Assembly (NCBI GenBank): GCA_964034945.1
Contig: OZ035960.1
Location: 110,925,324 to 110,989,323, forward strand
Direction of reading: 5' to 3'
From: Chrysopilus asiliformis
Taxonomy: Eukaryota; Arthropoda; Insecta; Diptera; Rhagionidae
Length of the DNA stretch: 64,000 nucleotides
Both the position numbers and the translations under genes were made by a program. Shown here piece by piece: positions 49,901 through 57,250 of this stretch. The first letter of the stretch is position 1; each line of letters starts with the position of its first letter. The notes under the pieces are model-generated. The model worked only from the letters and a program-made list of their open reading frames with translations. It did no database searches and was not told the DNA's origin.

Positions 49901-52105
49901 CCTAATTTGTTAGCACAACTGATAATTTACTCAAAAAATCATCTGAACAAAACGGTTTCATGGTATATTAAATTCTTTTTGGTCTTTTTAACAACTTTTT
50001 CGAATACAAATTAATTTCTGAAAAAAATACCTAACTACTTTTTATTACTCACAAATTGCAATATAACCTACGAGTACATTAGCTTAACAATCATATTTTG
50101 TCAAAATGATAGAAACAGTCCTTAATTTGTAACGCAAACGAAACGTAAAGCACCATTTAACATTTTAAGAAAGAGCATCATGCAGAAGCAAATCGTTGAT
50201 AAAAATAACAAGACATTTTAAGCAGTTCATTCAGTTAGTTTAAAGCAGATAGAAACGCGTGCTGTTTTGAATTTTTTTTCAGACAAACATATAAAAAACC
50301 ATAAAAATATATTAAAAGAAAAGGAATTAATTTGATCAAATGAAAGTTTTAGATTCAACTTTTGTTCAGTTTCCGGTAAAGATATTTAAAAAAAAAATAC
50401 GGTCTTAAAACACACAATGCTTCATATTTTAAAAATTGACTTCCGGTTGGTATGTGTGATTTACTAAAAACTATGTGGCACACGAATTAAAAAAGCGATT
50501 TCACAGATAAAAGTCTGCACTAAAAGCCATAACCTTGTGGCGAAAAGTATTGGCGGCCATATTGGATTTTTTTAAACAAGGATTAGTTTTTTAGGAAAGT
50601 CTGACAGTTGGAAATATTTGGACCGTAAAAATTTTTTTACGGTAAAAATCAGTAATAAATTTGTAAAACTTATAACTTAGCAATTCTTTATGAGGTTGAG
50701 GTAGAAAATCGTTTTATAACCACAGGATAATGTCCCATAAAAGTATTGTGGGCGAGTAAACCAATTTTCTACAAGGACTAAAGTATTTGGGTTGATGGTC
50801 AACAGGAGTACTGAGTTCCAATTTTTAAAAATCCACTGATATACCCCCAAAATATAATTTCTTCCCCTAAAAATCCCCCAGTTTTCCGGAAAAAATCCCC
50901 CAATATGGCAACGCTACTCAAAACTACTAATTTTTCAGTTATGACACTATACGATGAAATTTTCGATAAATAGACACTTTCGATCAAAAAAAAAGATCAG
51001 TCTATTGGGGTTTTGTCCGTGGAGAGATTTTTCACTGTACTGGAATCAGTGTAGGTAAACTACGTAAGGCATGTTTTTGCTGAGCATCACGAAAAAGGAT
51101 TCCAGAGCAAAATTGATCAAATTTAATCCAAAAAAAAAATGATAAAAGGAAATTAAAATTACTGAACTTAAAAACTAATAATAAGATATGTAATACTACA
51201 TCGAAATAAATCATTCGTTTGAAACTTGAAATGTGTTAAAACTCTTCTAGTTGCATACCTACAACTATGGTTAAAAGTAATTAATTTTTTTCAACTGATA
51301 TTATTATTTTTTTTAGTAAAGAATAGTATTTGAAAATGAGCTCGTTGGCTCCGAAACAAATTCTTAAACGATCAAATATTGTAAAATTGACTCTAGTTTT
51401 TTTTTTTTAGCTAGGATTTCTGATTTATGTTTTATTGCTTGAGTTTGTTTTTTTTTTTCAATACCTTTGGACCATCACCACGGTTCGAGTCTTCGCTGCT
51501 AGTGAAGGTACTGCTCGTATCAATGCCAGAATCTTTGGTGGCTGAATCTTGGCTACCCTGGCGTTCGGATTCCCATCTGGACCAATCATCGGGGTCGTCG
51601 TGACCATCGAATCTTACCGTTTTCTTTCTGCGCTCGGTGAAACGTCGATTATCTTGTGCTGATGATGTCGAATCATCCCAATAGGGATTATGTGTAGCAT
51701 TAGTCTCATTATTCGTATATCGATCGTATGAGGTAATGGTTGGTTCGCCTATCACTATTTGGGGATGATTATGGTATGTGGCACTACTACTCGTAAGATG
51801 ATGTGGCTGCTGCTGATGGTGCTGGTGTTGCAGCTGCTGCCGATCGTGATTGGTATGATTGTATGAGTTACGCTGATGTACATCTAATTTGGTTCCAGTT
51901 AATGTTGTTCCCGATGGTATTATACCACGGCCAATAGCCGTTCCACTTAATCCAACAACACCAACACCAACGCTACCGCCGACAACACCAACACCGCCTA
52001 TCGATTGCTGATGATGTTGTAACAGATGATGATTTTGATCGATATCTCTTTGATTTGTGCTTGTGGAACTTAACCAGTTATGATTATCGTAAGATTTTCG
52101 ACCGG
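22778..52105 (-). CDS. Rim: Rim, active-zone scaffold (Rab3-interacting molecule), 5' part missing
   Basis: Seventeen exons, one pair alternative, encode about 1,920 residues of RIM. Order on the minus strand: His/Gln-rich linker ending in RRKKTVRFDG; PDZ (HMILRKNYDGEDILGLKVIG, then DEVIEWNGHSLHNKTGQEVY); C2A (VQVKLGYETATLQLIVTLV, ARNPYAKVFLLPDRG, ITVWDYVRYGANDFLGEIV); the SH3-ligand motif RQLPQVP; a long basic, Ser/Arg-rich linker; and C2B (LEVEVIRARGLQ, PAPYVKVYLV, VTVWGDYGRIEKKVFMG, GWYKLF) with stop at 22778. RIM tethers Rab3 vesicles, calcium channels and Munc13 at presynaptic active zones; PDZ binds channels, RQLPQVP binds RIM-BP. The N-terminal Rab3-binding zinc-finger exons are not in the window. 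The first visible exon needs a donor in phase 1 from upstream, so the window holds an incomplete gene. Confidence 0.95.
23139..23483. mobile_element. GGCGTGTTTT-terminus MITE, copy 1
   Basis: The left end GGCGTGTTTTGTTCACTGTG and the right end (minus reading) GGCGTGTTTATTAATGTTCT share GGCGTGTTT. A compact relative lies at 60185-60300. Its right end sits 26 bp from the donor of the neighbouring Rim exon (23509). Confidence 0.6.
23509..23676 (-). CDS. Rim: Rim exon (C2B core)
   Basis: 56 codons: AKPGSKMLPAPYVKVYLVSG, KKCIDKSKTTTARRTLDPLY, then QQQLAFREPFNGCILQ. Phase 0 both ends. The basic KSKTTTARR strand is a RIM C2B signature; calcium-binding aspartates are absent, as is known for RIM C2 domains. 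Confidence 0.95.
23819..23999 (-). CDS. Rim: Rim exon (start of C2B)
   Basis: Phase 2 in: one base completes AGA or TCA depending on the upstream exon, followed by WSPSLRMNEGQLSDFIDGLG, PGQLVGRQVLGAPSLGD and LEVEVIRARGLQ. The joint acceptor for both alternative exons. Confidence 0.93.
24000..27322. other. Rim intron, mobile-element rich
   Basis: No convincing coding sequence; a 135-codon minus frame at 24488-24892 has no recognisable features. Contains inverted-repeat elements near 25412-26080. Confidence 0.5.
25412..26080. mobile_element. Inverted-repeat element with ATGGTGACC ends, containing a nested MITE
   Basis: ATGGTGACCACATATCCCGC at the left faces a right end that reads ATGGTGACCG on the minus strand, and ATCCCGGATT follows the left end as in 40467-40852. 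Inside, about 25582-25943, a second inverted repeat has arms AGTATTACAC / GTGTAATACC and CGGCAACTTT / AAGTTGCCG. Confidence 0.5.
27323..27470 (-). CDS. Rim: Rim alternative exon B (SIQRS...SISTSSEGS type)
   Basis: 148 nt, phase 1 in and phase 2 out, encoding D-QGQGIPSHHRGRGSAG, SIQRSVEVAPTSSQSAYRAG and SLHSISTSSEGSS. GSIQRS.E and S...SSEG resemble the segment before C2B in vertebrate RIMs, so the exon is probably genuine and old. Acceptor TACAG with a modest pyrimidine tract; donor GTAAGT. It can join only to exon 31053-31226 upstream and 23819-23999 downstream without exon A. Confidence 0.85.
27917..28043. mobile_element. TAA-flanked MITE, family 3, copy 1
   Basis: 127 bp with TAA at both borders. 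Arms AATTTATTCACTAGGAGTTAA-like at both ends (minus reading of the right end is the same), interior repeated TTAACTC. Nearly identical to 53903-54029. Confidence 0.85.
28616..28961. mobile_element. TA-flanked inverted-repeat element (GAGAGCC family), copy 2
   Basis: 346 bp with TA at both borders; 28-bp terminal inverted repeats starting GAGAGCCT and ending AGAGAGTGGCCATG, differing at few positions. Interior has repeated GGACAGTCTAT. Termini and duplication fit a Tc1/mariner-type MITE. Confidence 0.8.
29059..29504 (+). mobile_element. PIF/Harbinger-like MITE, family 1, copy 2, with coding remnant
   Basis: 446 bp flanked by TTA (29056-29058, 29505-29507); termini CACCGCGTCTTGATT / AATGAAGACACGGTG. 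From 29161 an open frame starts MAMKRKHIVAALAINAIREI and continues EKAETEEQTKRK. This protein-like start suggests that the element derives from the 5' end of an autonomous transposon by internal deletion. Confidence 0.8.
30690..30840 (-). CDS. Rim: Rim alternative exon A (MGFGKKGKNSF type)
   Basis: 151 nt, phase 1 in and phase 2 out: GRKRRMGFGKKGKNSFTVHR, SEEVLPGEMRGGLSRGSSAS, DDGEGNTEGDR. Higher GC than its surroundings and a conserved-looking basic-to-acidic layout. Donor GTTCGA is weak, consistent with regulated use; the acceptor is preceded by a poly-A run rather than a pyrimidine tract. Confidence 0.88.
31053..31226 (-). CDS. Rim: Rim exon (constitutive, before alternative exons)
   Basis: DGSLSDTAVGLQNPELARRK, SPKSEKYELGSRERERFG, AGMGKKSNSTSQLSAT, ending one base into a codon (phase 1). 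SLSDTAVG and STSQLS are conserved RIM linker motifs. Confidence 0.93.
31370..31538. mobile_element. TTA-flanked hairpin MITE, family 4
   Basis: 169 bp with TTA at both borders; arms of about 48 bp starting AGGCCTGTGTCCACAT(G/A)GAAG pair almost completely, around a 70-bp centre that is itself repetitive in TTCTGGAAG. TWA duplication again suggests PIF/Harbinger. Confidence 0.8.
31686..31872. mobile_element. TTA-flanked MITE, family 2, copy 2 (four 12-bp units)
   Basis: 187 bp between TTA duplications. Same termini as 20793-20955; the 24-bp length difference equals exactly two extra GCGACTGTGTCA units. A clear case of internal tandem expansion between copies. Confidence 0.88.
31928..32030. mobile_element. 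Possible piggyBac-type MITE bounded by TTAA
   Basis: TTAA on both sides (31924-31927, 32031-32034). Left end CCCGTTAGACGTTCGGGTGG; right end, minus reading, CCTCTTGTGAGCGCGGAGTC. TTAA duplication is diagnostic of piggyBac, but the two ends match weakly and TTAA is common here. Confidence 0.35.
32353..34658 (-). CDS. Rim: Rim large exon (basic, Ser/Arg-rich linker)
   Basis: 2,306 nt, 768 complete codons. Disordered linker between the SH3 ligand and C2B: Pro-rich start (PPLPPSMYQIPPHPMM), a KSPKKRSNPNFMSLEERPRS block, Ser/His/Asp stretches, an Arg-Glu dipeptide run (RERERERERERERER) and SDRDERNSFSRSMSNADG near its end. Such an exon is expanded in insect Rim relative to vertebrates. Phase 2 in, phase 1 out; the frame is intact throughout. 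Confidence 0.92.
34864..35201 (-). CDS. Rim: Rim exon after the SH3-ligand motif
   Basis: VPQTSRSAMIRDRLGHEFEE, GLSDSDLHSMESRM, DSDMESVVSVTSSAFSTQ and SERPRGSRGL. The SDSD, S.VS..SS and SERPRG motifs occur in RIM proteins widely. Phase 0 in, phase 2 out. Confidence 0.93.
35788..36060 (-). CDS. Rim: Rim exon with RQLPQ and a His run
   Basis: 91 codons: QQSSSSIYPRRNDGGGMSLN, a run of seven histidines, RRGSLSPPDDRYIDYPVLPI and TPTGSPKKRQLPQ. Joined to the next exon it completes RQLPQVP, the RIM-BP SH3 ligand. Donor GTCTGT. Confidence 0.92.
36139..36261 (-). CDS. Rim: Rim exon (basic linker)
   Basis: 41 codons: IELHERRSRRDMSPQGRKRV and AGMVARDYRTVSGIGQSYHN, then Q; phase 0 both ends. Could be a cassette exon since its length is a multiple of three. 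Confidence 0.88.
36262..38581. other. Rim intron with a palindrome
   Basis: No coding sequence recognised. A 134-bp palindrome lies at 37460-37593; the rest is AT-rich unique-looking DNA. Confidence 0.5.
37460..37593. repeat. Palindromic hairpin MITE
   Basis: GGTTAAAAGAGTCCGCCTAA at the left and GGTTGAAATAGTTCGCCTAA (minus reading) at the right start arms of about 55 bp that also share CTAGGACAGAAACTGTCAAA. The transcript could fold into a long hairpin. Confidence 0.7.
38582..38770 (-). CDS. Rim: Rim exon after C2A
   Basis: 63 codons: LRRDDPNEMEMVLTPTDHLS, PPSTTSRLSDSDTTSECDID, GITAGRDGASISSLGSSSSP, PPE. RLSDSDTTSECD is typical of the acidic RIM linker. Phase 0 both ends, so it could be skipped without frame loss. 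Confidence 0.92.
40467..40852. mobile_element. TA-flanked element with GGGTG(A/G)CCAT ends
   Basis: 386 bp with TA at both borders (40465-40466, 40853-40854). Left end GGGTGGCCATG, right end (minus) GGGTGACCATACGTCCCGGA. The second end resembles 25412-26080. Confidence 0.6.
40950..41031. mobile_element. Mini pogo/Tigger-like element
   Basis: 82 bp with TA at both borders; starts CAGTGAAACACCGG, and ends CGAGGTTCCACTG (minus CAGTGGAACCTCG). CAGTGGAACCTCG is the terminus typical of pogo-class transposons. Confidence 0.6.
41305..41442 (-). CDS. Rim: Rim exon (end of C2A)
   Basis: 46 codons: ITVWDYVRYGANDFLGEIVI, DLVSHSLDDEAEWYTLHPHQ, DSPSHI. Last strands of the C2A sandwich. Confidence 0.95.
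41939..42076 (-). CDS. Rim: Rim exon (C2A middle)
   Basis: 46 codons: VFLLPDRGNKSKRRTKTLAS, TSEPRWGQTFFYAGLRRADL, NNRFVE. The K.KRRTKT basic strand and EP.W.Q.F are conserved C2A features. Confidence 0.95.
42450..42999. mobile_element. Non-autonomous TIR element carrying a (CCGTCTGTCTGT)n microsatellite
   Basis: Ends ACCCGTATGGTGA at 42450 and its exact reverse complement finishing at 42999, about 550 bp apart. Inside, 42578-42668 is a run of CCGTCTGT/CTGT units, followed by ACGGATTGAGCTAGAGACTTG. The latter phrase occurs in many arthropod repeats. Confidence 0.65.
43413..43705 (-). CDS. Rim: Rim exon (linker and start of C2A)
   Basis: DAIEVHRDKPSVLITSPGSP, DLHAAGRQTCPATSSGRY, then VQVKLGYETATLQLIVTLVC and ATGLTLRSNGAARNPYAK. 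Phase 1 in, phase 0 out. Confidence 0.94.
44372..44560 (-). CDS. Rim: Rim exon (second half of PDZ)
   Basis: DEVIEWNGHSLHNKTGQEVY, DIIADSRHEPQVELIVSR, then a basic linker ending SHSPTRYRT. Phase 1 both ends. Confidence 0.94.
44747..45118. mobile_element. Pogo-like element interrupted by a second element
   Basis: Starts CAGTGAGAGCTTTTATTGAG; the right end on the minus strand is CAGTGAAAGCTTCTATGAGC, a terminal repeat of about 26 bp. The element 44789-44975 lies inside it, so the pogo-like copy is the older insertion. Flank is TA on the left but TT on the right. Confidence 0.65.
44789..44975. mobile_element. TA-flanked inverted-repeat element (GAGAGCC family), copy 3, nested
   Basis: 187 bp with TA at both borders. 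Left GAGAGCGTATAATCTAGAGA, right (minus) GAGAGCCTATCATCTAGATT. Shares termini and an internal AGACTGTCCTACTGAG with copy 2. Confidence 0.75.
45869..46008. repeat. Long palindromic hairpin
   Basis: Two arms of about 65 bp pair nearly fully around a short centre (GCACGCAC, about 45935). Arms contain AATCAAGGTATAATTTT and ATGTTCCAT(T/C)TGGAACCTAC. Reads as a compact foldback MITE inside a Rim intron. Confidence 0.8.
46195..46432 (+). mobile_element. SINE-like retroposed repeat, copy 2, with 11-bp target duplication
   Basis: 238 bp flanked on both sides by the same 11 bases TTAATACCATT (46184-46194 and 46433-46443). It has a homologue at 10200-10427 in the opposite orientation, no terminal inverted repeats and ends in GATGATGA. 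Long target duplication without inverted ends indicates target-primed retroposition. I see no convincing tRNA head. Confidence 0.7.
47290..47542 (-). CDS. Rim: Rim exon (first half of PDZ)
   Basis: NPVNWQVSADGTRMIGHMIL, RKNYDGEDILGLKVIGGQ, a Gly/Ser loop, then GAIVEKVKRGSIADLEGHIK. ILGLKVIGG takes the carboxylate-binding loop position. A Gly/Ser insertion lengthens the first loop. Phase 0 in, phase 1 out. Confidence 0.95.
49005..49414. mobile_element. MITE with CCCAC(A/T)GATATCCTACTA ends
   Basis: 410 bp; inverted arms of about 24 bp, CCCACAGATATCCTACTATT at the left and CCCACTGATATCCTACTACT (minus) at the right. CGGT on each side may be a 4-bp target duplication. No transposase remnant. Confidence 0.65.
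49662..49720. repeat. CT-rich tandem repeat
   Basis: About three units of an 18-19-bp CTCTCCCCTCTCCCT-type repeat alternating CACT and TACT. A low-complexity tract with no protein-coding meaning. Confidence 0.7.
51465..52105 (-). CDS. Rim: Rim exon before PDZ (His/Gln-rich linker)
   Basis: 213 complete codons, phase 1 in, phase 0 out. GRKSYDNHNWLSSTST, His/Gln stretches (HQHHQQQPHH), a Gly/Val run, then FTERRKKTVRFDGHDDPDDW, SRWESERQGSQDSATKDSG and EDSNRGDGPK leading into the PDZ exon. The 5'-most Rim exon recognised here. Confidence 0.92.
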
Positions 52106-53902
52106 CTGTAAACGGCAAAGAAAAAACACAATTCGGAAAAAGGTAAACAAAAATACCAGAAAAACCAAAAACCTCTTTTTTTTAAGAGAGAAATTTTTTT
52201 CTGAGCAATTTGAATAAAAAAGTTTTGTTTTTGGTTCAAAAGAACACGAGAACAGTACCTACGAGTATGTAATTTATATTTTCGATTCAATTTCGAAAAT
52301 TTCAATCAGTATTTTTTAAAAATTATTCTATAATTGAGGCCATCATAATGTTCAATTAGTTTTTAAAAGTATTATATCATAACATCAATTTTTTGACAGA
52401 GATTTATAACGAATAAATTGTGTGATTCGCCATATTGAATTTTTATAATTAATTTAATGCTAGAAGAAATTCTATTGCAGAATGTATAATTCTTAACGAT
52501 TTAAAGAAGAAACTTCCCTGACAATTATTTAACACGTTGATTGCTATGCCACAAGATTTGAAATGCCGTATATCGAAGCACTCTAGCTTCGTAAATTTCC
52601 CCTTTTATGTGCCAAACTTTTAGCTAATGGGAAATTTTTCCTATCACTGAAAATAAGTCGTCATAGAGGACATAAATTGCAGTAGTGGAACCAATTGGAA
52701 CAATTGTGGTCGAATTTAATTTTACGGTTTCCTTTATTGGCAAATGTGGCCGATCATTTGGTAAAAAAATTCACATAAATAGCGAAAAGTGGCTACTCTA
52801 AAAACATAAAATTATATGTTGGTATCCAGGCAGTTAGACCGCGTAATCGTTACAGTTTTTTTTTTAAATTCTAGTAGATTTCAAGACTACTATTTCTATA
52901 TTTGTATCAATGTGTTAATAAATAAATGCCGAAGTGAAATTCAAAATTTTTCTTGCCTTATTGTATAAAAGACGCACCTGAAACAAATCTTTTGGTGAGA
53001 TCGGTTAAACTAAATCCTTAATTACACTGCAACTTTTCACTATACTAACAAAATTATCCTCAAATTAGTACTCTGATACTTGAAACCGACACATTTCAAA
53101 CAACTCTAACACTATAATCAAATATGAATTATGAAAAAATTAATATAAAAAAAAATATTACAAAAACATATGAAACATAAATTAAACCAAGAAAAAAATA
53201 TATCAAATAAATCACCAGAATAATTATAAGTGCAAGAAGAGAGATAAAAATACCTTTGAAAATTATACTATAATTATCTGAATATCATGCCTGATTATAA
53301 TCTTTTTATTTAGTAATTTGTTAGTTTGTATTCGATTTGATAAATTATTTAATAAACATTTAACACACCATCGATTTGTATACAGACACATACTCTCATT
53401 GTAAAATTAAACATGATAGAAATTCCATTCAAATAGTCCGTTTATGTTAAAAAAAATTATAATTGATCTCAACATAAAATTTAAAAAATAATTTCTTTTC
53501 ATATTTATAAATATATATGTATATTATTTATATGCATAGTTCATATCATATCATAGTGTGTGTATTGAAGAGAAGGAAATAAAAAGCAATATTTTGGTGA
53601 CGTTTCTTGTACAAAATTTATAGAATGCGAATTTTTGCAGCCCAAGACAATCAAAAAATAGATTTTTATATAAAGATGTGATTTTTTTAAATGCATCAAT
53701 CGCAATAGATAAATATTTATGATACAAAATTGATTATAATCTTACATTTTCTGATTTAATTGCAGCACTCTTATGAGATGAATCTAAAAATTAATTGTAA
53801 ATAATTATAAATTAATCTATAACCTTTTTTAATAATAAAAAAAATAATTCAAAGGTGGATCGAAATATTTCTGCAACAGAGCACAATAATTAGTTTCTAT
53901 TA
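52106..53902. other. Rim 5' intron, AT-rich
   Basis: No coding sequence recognised. TTAACACGTTGATTGC at 52529 resembles the ends seen at 31924 and 45535 and may mark a decayed piggyBac-type element ending near 52843. Confidence 0.4.
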
Positions 53903-54029
53903 CGGCCAATTTATTCACTAGGAGTTAAATCGCCTTAACTCCCTTAACTCACCTTTTACATGGAAAATAACACTAGCTAACTCCCTTAACTCACTAACTC
54001 GGCTTAACTCCTAGTGAATAAATTAGGGG
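53903..54029. mobile_element. TTA-flanked MITE, family 3, copy 2
   Basis: 127 bp with TTA at both borders (53900-53902, 54030-54032). Same length as copy 1 at 27917-28043 and differing at only a few positions, which implies recent movement. Confidence 0.88.
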
Positions 54030-54106
54030 TTAGGCGTACAAAATAATTTTTAGGGATTAAAATTTTGGTTATGTGGCGCACTAAAAATGCCTGATACCAA
54101 TTAGAA

Positions 54107-54285
54107 AGCTTGTAGTTTAAAGAGTAGCCAATCGCGCTATGAAAAACTGGAGTAGTCAGTAGAACAATTTATTAACACCGATTAGAACAGTTAATTAGAC
54201 AGATTATGACAGTCTATTAGATCGATTATAACAATCTGTAAGACCCTATTCGTAACCCTTGGCTACTCTACCGACTAACGGCGAT
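54107..54285. repeat. Diverged relative of the GAGAGCC family
   Basis: Inverted AGAGTAGCCAA motifs at both ends and interior AGAACAGTTAATTAGACAGA-like repeats resembling those of 28616-28961. Termini are decayed. Confidence 0.4.
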
Positions 54286-54458
54286 CGAAATAAATAATAA
54301 TTCAAAGATTTATGTTTCAATCGTATGAAAACATCGATAAAATATATCTTAAGATAGTAAACTTGAACAGAATTTAAAGTAGGAGACGGACAAGGTCTAT
54401 TACACCAGCATTAAATGAGGTCTGTACTTATTATCGATACAAAAAATCGTTTTTATTT

Positions 54459-54910
54459 CAGGTGAAAAGAAAAAAAACAAAACAGAACGTCCAATTCCAT
54501 GACATTGGAAAAGAAGGCGACTTCTTGATGGAAGCCTTAAAATTCAAAGCCAAAAGAAGGTAAAACACAAGTAGAACAAAAGACAAAACGATTTGGCATA
54601 TAGACAACAGCATTTAGAGACGTCAAAAATTTGTCATTTGAACATAACTCTTAAGGGGGTGGTGGAAAATGAAATTTAGATTCTTTCACGTACAAGAATT
54701 TTAACATTGGAAAAAATATCGATGTTAATCAAAATGGAAAAGAAGAATTTAAGAAAAAAAAAATGGCGATCGGAACAGACTGAATTGCAGGTGATGGCTC
54801 ATAAGTGCTTGAAGGACACAAAATTAATGTCACGTTCAAGAAAATATCATTCGATGTCAAGACAATAATAGAAAATTTGGACACAGAAACAATAAAATGA
54901 TAGCTTGACA
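54459..54910 (+). pseudogene. Possible decayed coding fragment
   Basis: After TTTATTTCAG at 54462 a frame reads VKRKKTKQNVQFHDIGKEGD and ends at AGAAG|GTAAAA (about 54561), resembling an exon. Further down GHKINVTFKKISFDVKTIIE is open in another frame with an in-frame stop just before. It could be a fragment of a retrocopy or transposon gene; no family recognised. Confidence 0.25.
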
Positions 54911-56699
54911 TAAATGGCATGGTAACTGAATTATTTTTGTAAGTAAATTAAAACTCGAGAGCCAAACTAAATAATTGCAGGATCAAACGTTAACTGCTGT
55001 GAATAGTGGGTTACTAGATTAAAAAAAATAGGTTTTCCCATTTTAAATGTAGGATAAATGTAGTAACAAACAAACGGAGTGGAATTTCCACAATTTTTTT
55101 TATTGACAGTGAAAGCGCAATCAATGCAATGAATAATGAAAACCAAAATCATTCAAATGGCCCCACCGCTTCACTGAGTAGCGCTAAATTGAGTAACGCC
55201 AATTTTCCATGACATTTGGCTTAAATAAGGCTCCTGAATTGTTCTTGGCTTTTTGACATAGACAAGTGACTTGATATAACCCCACGGAAAAATCTAGAGC
55301 TGTCAAATCACATGACCTCGGTCGGCGGCCAATCAACGCCACCGCTTCGTGAAATGACACATCGAGGAAACTCTTTATACAAAAAAGCTGTTGCTTTGCA
55401 ACTTGTATGGCACGTAGAGCTGTCTTGTTGGAAAAACTTATCTTCCAAAATCATATCAAGAAAATAAGGTCACAAAAAAGTGTTAATTAACGCTCGATAC
55501 CTCACCCCATTGACGGTTTATGCCTTTTCTTCATCGTTCTCGAAAAAATCGTTCCGTAGAAGTAGTGCTGCCAGATCAGATAATTACAAAATCCGGACCA
55601 TTTTCACAATTTTCTGGAAAAAGTTTTCAATGAATGAAATCTATTATACCGCATGGCGTGGGCAAAGCTATTCAGTTGCCCGTATCTAGTTTGAAAGCTA
55701 GTTGATCTTCGCCAGAACTAGCTTTCCTAGAATCCTCACAGGCTAACAGGATTTTTGAGGGTGCGAAATAATATTTTATGGCAGTTAAATATAACAGATG
55801 AAAATATCCGTAATCCATTAATATCGGTAATTGCAATTAGCGAATAAAAAACTAAATTTTTACCGGAATACCATCCAATGTCAGCCATTTTCGATTTTTT
55901 ACCTCATACTTTGCATGCCTTGTCACTTGCATGACAATGAAATCTGATACTGGATAATTTTTACATAAACAATTTCACAACTTTATCCTGTGATTTGCTC
56001 ATGAAACGCACTCTTCCGCCCCCAACACTTTCCATTGGATAACTATGAAAATCTTTAGACATAAAACCAACGATGGAAAATCCAACGACAAGAAGAAAAA
56101 CAACAATAAGAAACGTGTCACAGCCTTTAATTCTTATATGGTCCAAGTCCAAGCAACGGCGAATAATCGAAAAAAACTACAAGAAAACTTATAATAGTTG
56201 AATAAGAGCCCTACATTCTGACCATTCCGTTTTCTTTGGGTTAAGGAAACCCCGTACGGAACTGCTTCCTCCTTGCCACTTTGTTACTGATCCGGAACAT
56301 ATTCTGGTACAAAGTTTTCACAAGTTTTCCTCACTATGTCCGTCTTAGAAAATGGGCGAAAAAATTAGAGAAACCCATCAGCATAGCAAAACAACAGAAA
56401 AAAGCTGATGTGAAAAAAAGTGGCGAGTATTTCCAATATCGATTTTTCTTATTTTACTATTTTTGTATTGTCTCTGGTTTTCCACGCGGTTCTCTTAGTG
56501 TTTTTTTTTTACTTTCGGAACATTTTGAGCCGAATTTTACTAATCTTCCTCCTCACTCCTCAGATTTTCTTGTTTTTTTTTGCCAAGAAGAAAAATGGTT
56601 TCTGTATGCCATTCGAAGAAGAGAATTTTCACAAAAAGGACATCTCAAATGGAAAATATAAGAGACGTAAAATTAGACTGAGTTGGGAACGATACTAGG

Positions 56700-57250
56700 C
56701 CAACTTTGGAGAGGACTTTTGGCTGCGACAGAGGCGACGGGAGGACTATCAAATCCTTATACACACACACAACCGAAAACAAACACCACAATGAAAATAA
56801 ACTATTGAAATTGAGCAACGACGACGATGACTATGTCGGGAGCAAGAGTAGCACCAGCAACAAAATCTGAAAAGGGGTGGTCGACCTTCATCAGCATGGG
56901 GTGAGTAAGTAATCACCCGTCGCCATCGTCGTCATTCGCTGTTCTACCCACCTTTTCTGCTCGAGCGACAACATCGACTGATATTCGCTCGGTAGGTGGT
57001 ACTATGCGCCCGAAATGAGTGAGTAGTCAGAATGGCGCGGCGATGCCTTTCGGCCTATCCGATGCTCTGGCGTCACGAGTATTTGTCGCAGGATGAGGTG
57101 ATCTACCCTACAAGTGATATTTTCCCTATCCCCTCTTGTCGGCCCTTCATTGTACAACAACAATTTGGCCACCTTGCATGGGCTTCTTACCAAATGTGAT
57201 TTCTTTCGGGTGGTTTGTTTTTCTCGATTTTTGTGCCTTTTAATTTTGCT
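56700..57250. other. GC-richer island in AT-rich DNA
   Basis: Base composition is clearly more balanced than the surroundings, with few homopolymers. No long open frame with protein character and no zinc-finger cysteines. Candidates: a distal Rim promoter or 5' UTR exon, or an enhancer. Confidence 0.3.

Larger units (their letters stand above)
47543..51464. other. Rim intron
   Basis: AT-rich, no coding sequence recognised. Holds the inverted-repeat element 49005-49414 and a CT-rich tandem tract at about 49662-49720. Confidence 0.5.

Noticed and set aside
56281..56661. 126-codon plus-strand open frame
   Set aside because: No domain, dominated by Phe and Lys codons, no splice or promoter context.
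57002..57193. Minus-strand frame in the GC-richer island considered as the missing Rim N-terminus
   Set aside because: No cysteine pairs of a FYVE-type finger and no RIM similarity.
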